Source of the DNA: Myxococcota bacterium
GTDB lineage: Bacteria > Myxococcota_A > UBA796
DNA length: 64,000 bases
NCBI GenBank assembly: GCA_029251165.1
Contig: JAQXDW010000074.1
Location: forward strand, 62,001 to 126,000
Direction of reading: 5' to 3'
In this document: one piece after another, positions 63,796-64,000 of the stretch
How positions within the stretch are numbered: position 1 is the stretch's first letter
Layout: each line of letters starts with the position of its first letter
Translations under genes and position numbers: made by a program
The notes under the pieces: model-generated
What the model was told of the DNA's origin: nothing
The model's input: the letters and a program-made list of their open reading frames with translations, nothing else
Database searches by the model: none

Positions 63796-64000
63796 CCTCC
63801 GCATCCCTTCACCAGTCTGTCCAGGCGGCGGATGCAGTGGTGGTCATCACCGGCGCTGGGATCAGTCTCGCCAGCGGGATCCCGACCTTCCGTGGCTCTG
63901 ACCCGGGCGCGGTCTGGGCGACGGACATCACTGTGCTCGGCACCCGGCGCTACTTCGAGCAGGATCCGGTGGGCTCCTGGGCGTGGTATCTCGACCGCTT
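63792..64000 (+). CDS. Sirtuin-family (Sir2) NAD-dependent deacylase, N-terminal part
   Basis: Starts at a GTG overlapping the GNAT stop (GTGA) and runs off the window after 69 codons. AVVVITGAGISLASGIPTFRG is split across residues about 14-34 and is the NAD-binding signature of sirtuins, followed by an SDPGAVW-type segment. The rest is outside the window, so class and specificity cannot be told. Confidence 0.9.
   Translation, partial: MTSASLHQSVQAADAVVVITGAGISLASGIPTFRGSDPGAVWATDITVLGTRRYFEQDPVGSWAWYLDR

Overview
This 64 kb window is dense, GC-rich bacterial chromosome with about 60 protein genes. I saw no tRNA, rRNA, CRISPR array, insertion sequence or prophage. The best guess for the source is a Myxococcota (former Deltaproteobacteria) genome. 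The reasons are a MYXO-CTERM-like tail (Cys-rich, then a hydrophobic helix, then RRR) on the protein ending at 45848, a very large Hanks-type kinase fused to a STAND NTPase and pentapeptide repeats, many lipoproteins with D/T/G/S-rich linkers, FG-GAP, LRR and HEAT repeat proteins, and an SspB/ClpS/ClpA proteolysis set. The phylum is inferred; no ribosomal or marker gene is present to test it.

Layout. 1-9.4 kb: the end of an FG-GAP repeat protein, a large LRR protein, a TauE/SafE-type permease, a histidine-phosphatase/P-loop kinase fusion, a glycosyltransferase with a Wzt-like ABC ATPase, and a secreted nuclease. 9.4-13.6 kb: a four-gene plus-strand set of unknown role (coiled coil, HTH-like protein, acidic PEGA membrane protein, lipoprotein). 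13.6-17.4 kb: secreted proteins, a glycosidase-like lipoprotein and an HTH-SspB fusion. 17.5-23.1 kb: a minus-strand operon of kinase-STAND-pentapeptide protein, PAAR protein and two gpV/VgrG-like spike proteins. 23-32 kb: an orphan MalK/UgpC-type ATPase, a small outer-membrane barrel, a D-2-hydroxyacid dehydrogenase, a NYN-OST-HTH protein, a MoxR/VWA pair and an SDR oxidoreductase. 32-45 kb: lipoproteins, an alkaline-phosphatase-superfamily hydrolase, a TetR-controlled alpha/beta hydrolase, a lipase-like gene next to a pentapeptide protein, an M16 peptidase pair and an MFS transporter. 44.6-52.4 kb: the MYXO-CTERM protein with a PP2C phosphatase, an epimerase, and a tightly coupled operon (outer-membrane protein, glycerate kinase with a frameshift, BtpA-like, HD phosphohydrolase, secreted protein). 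52-64 kb: a SGNH hydrolase, ClpS-ClpA-aldo/keto reductase, asparaginase II family, ApaG-Nth, a GMC oxidoreductase with a small partner, a HEAT protein, a GNAT acetyltransferase and the start of a sirtuin.

The genes suggest a heavily signalling, predatory or surface-active lifestyle: phospho-signalling (kinase and PP2C), contractile-injection spike parts, secreted hydrolases and regulated proteolysis. The most unusual items are the kinase/PAAR/twin-spike operon, the HTH-SspB fusion, the phosphatase-kinase fusion, a PP2C gene that appears to have only a CTG start, a one-base frameshift in glycerate kinase, and a TetR gene whose probable operator sits exactly in the spacer of the divergent promoter.
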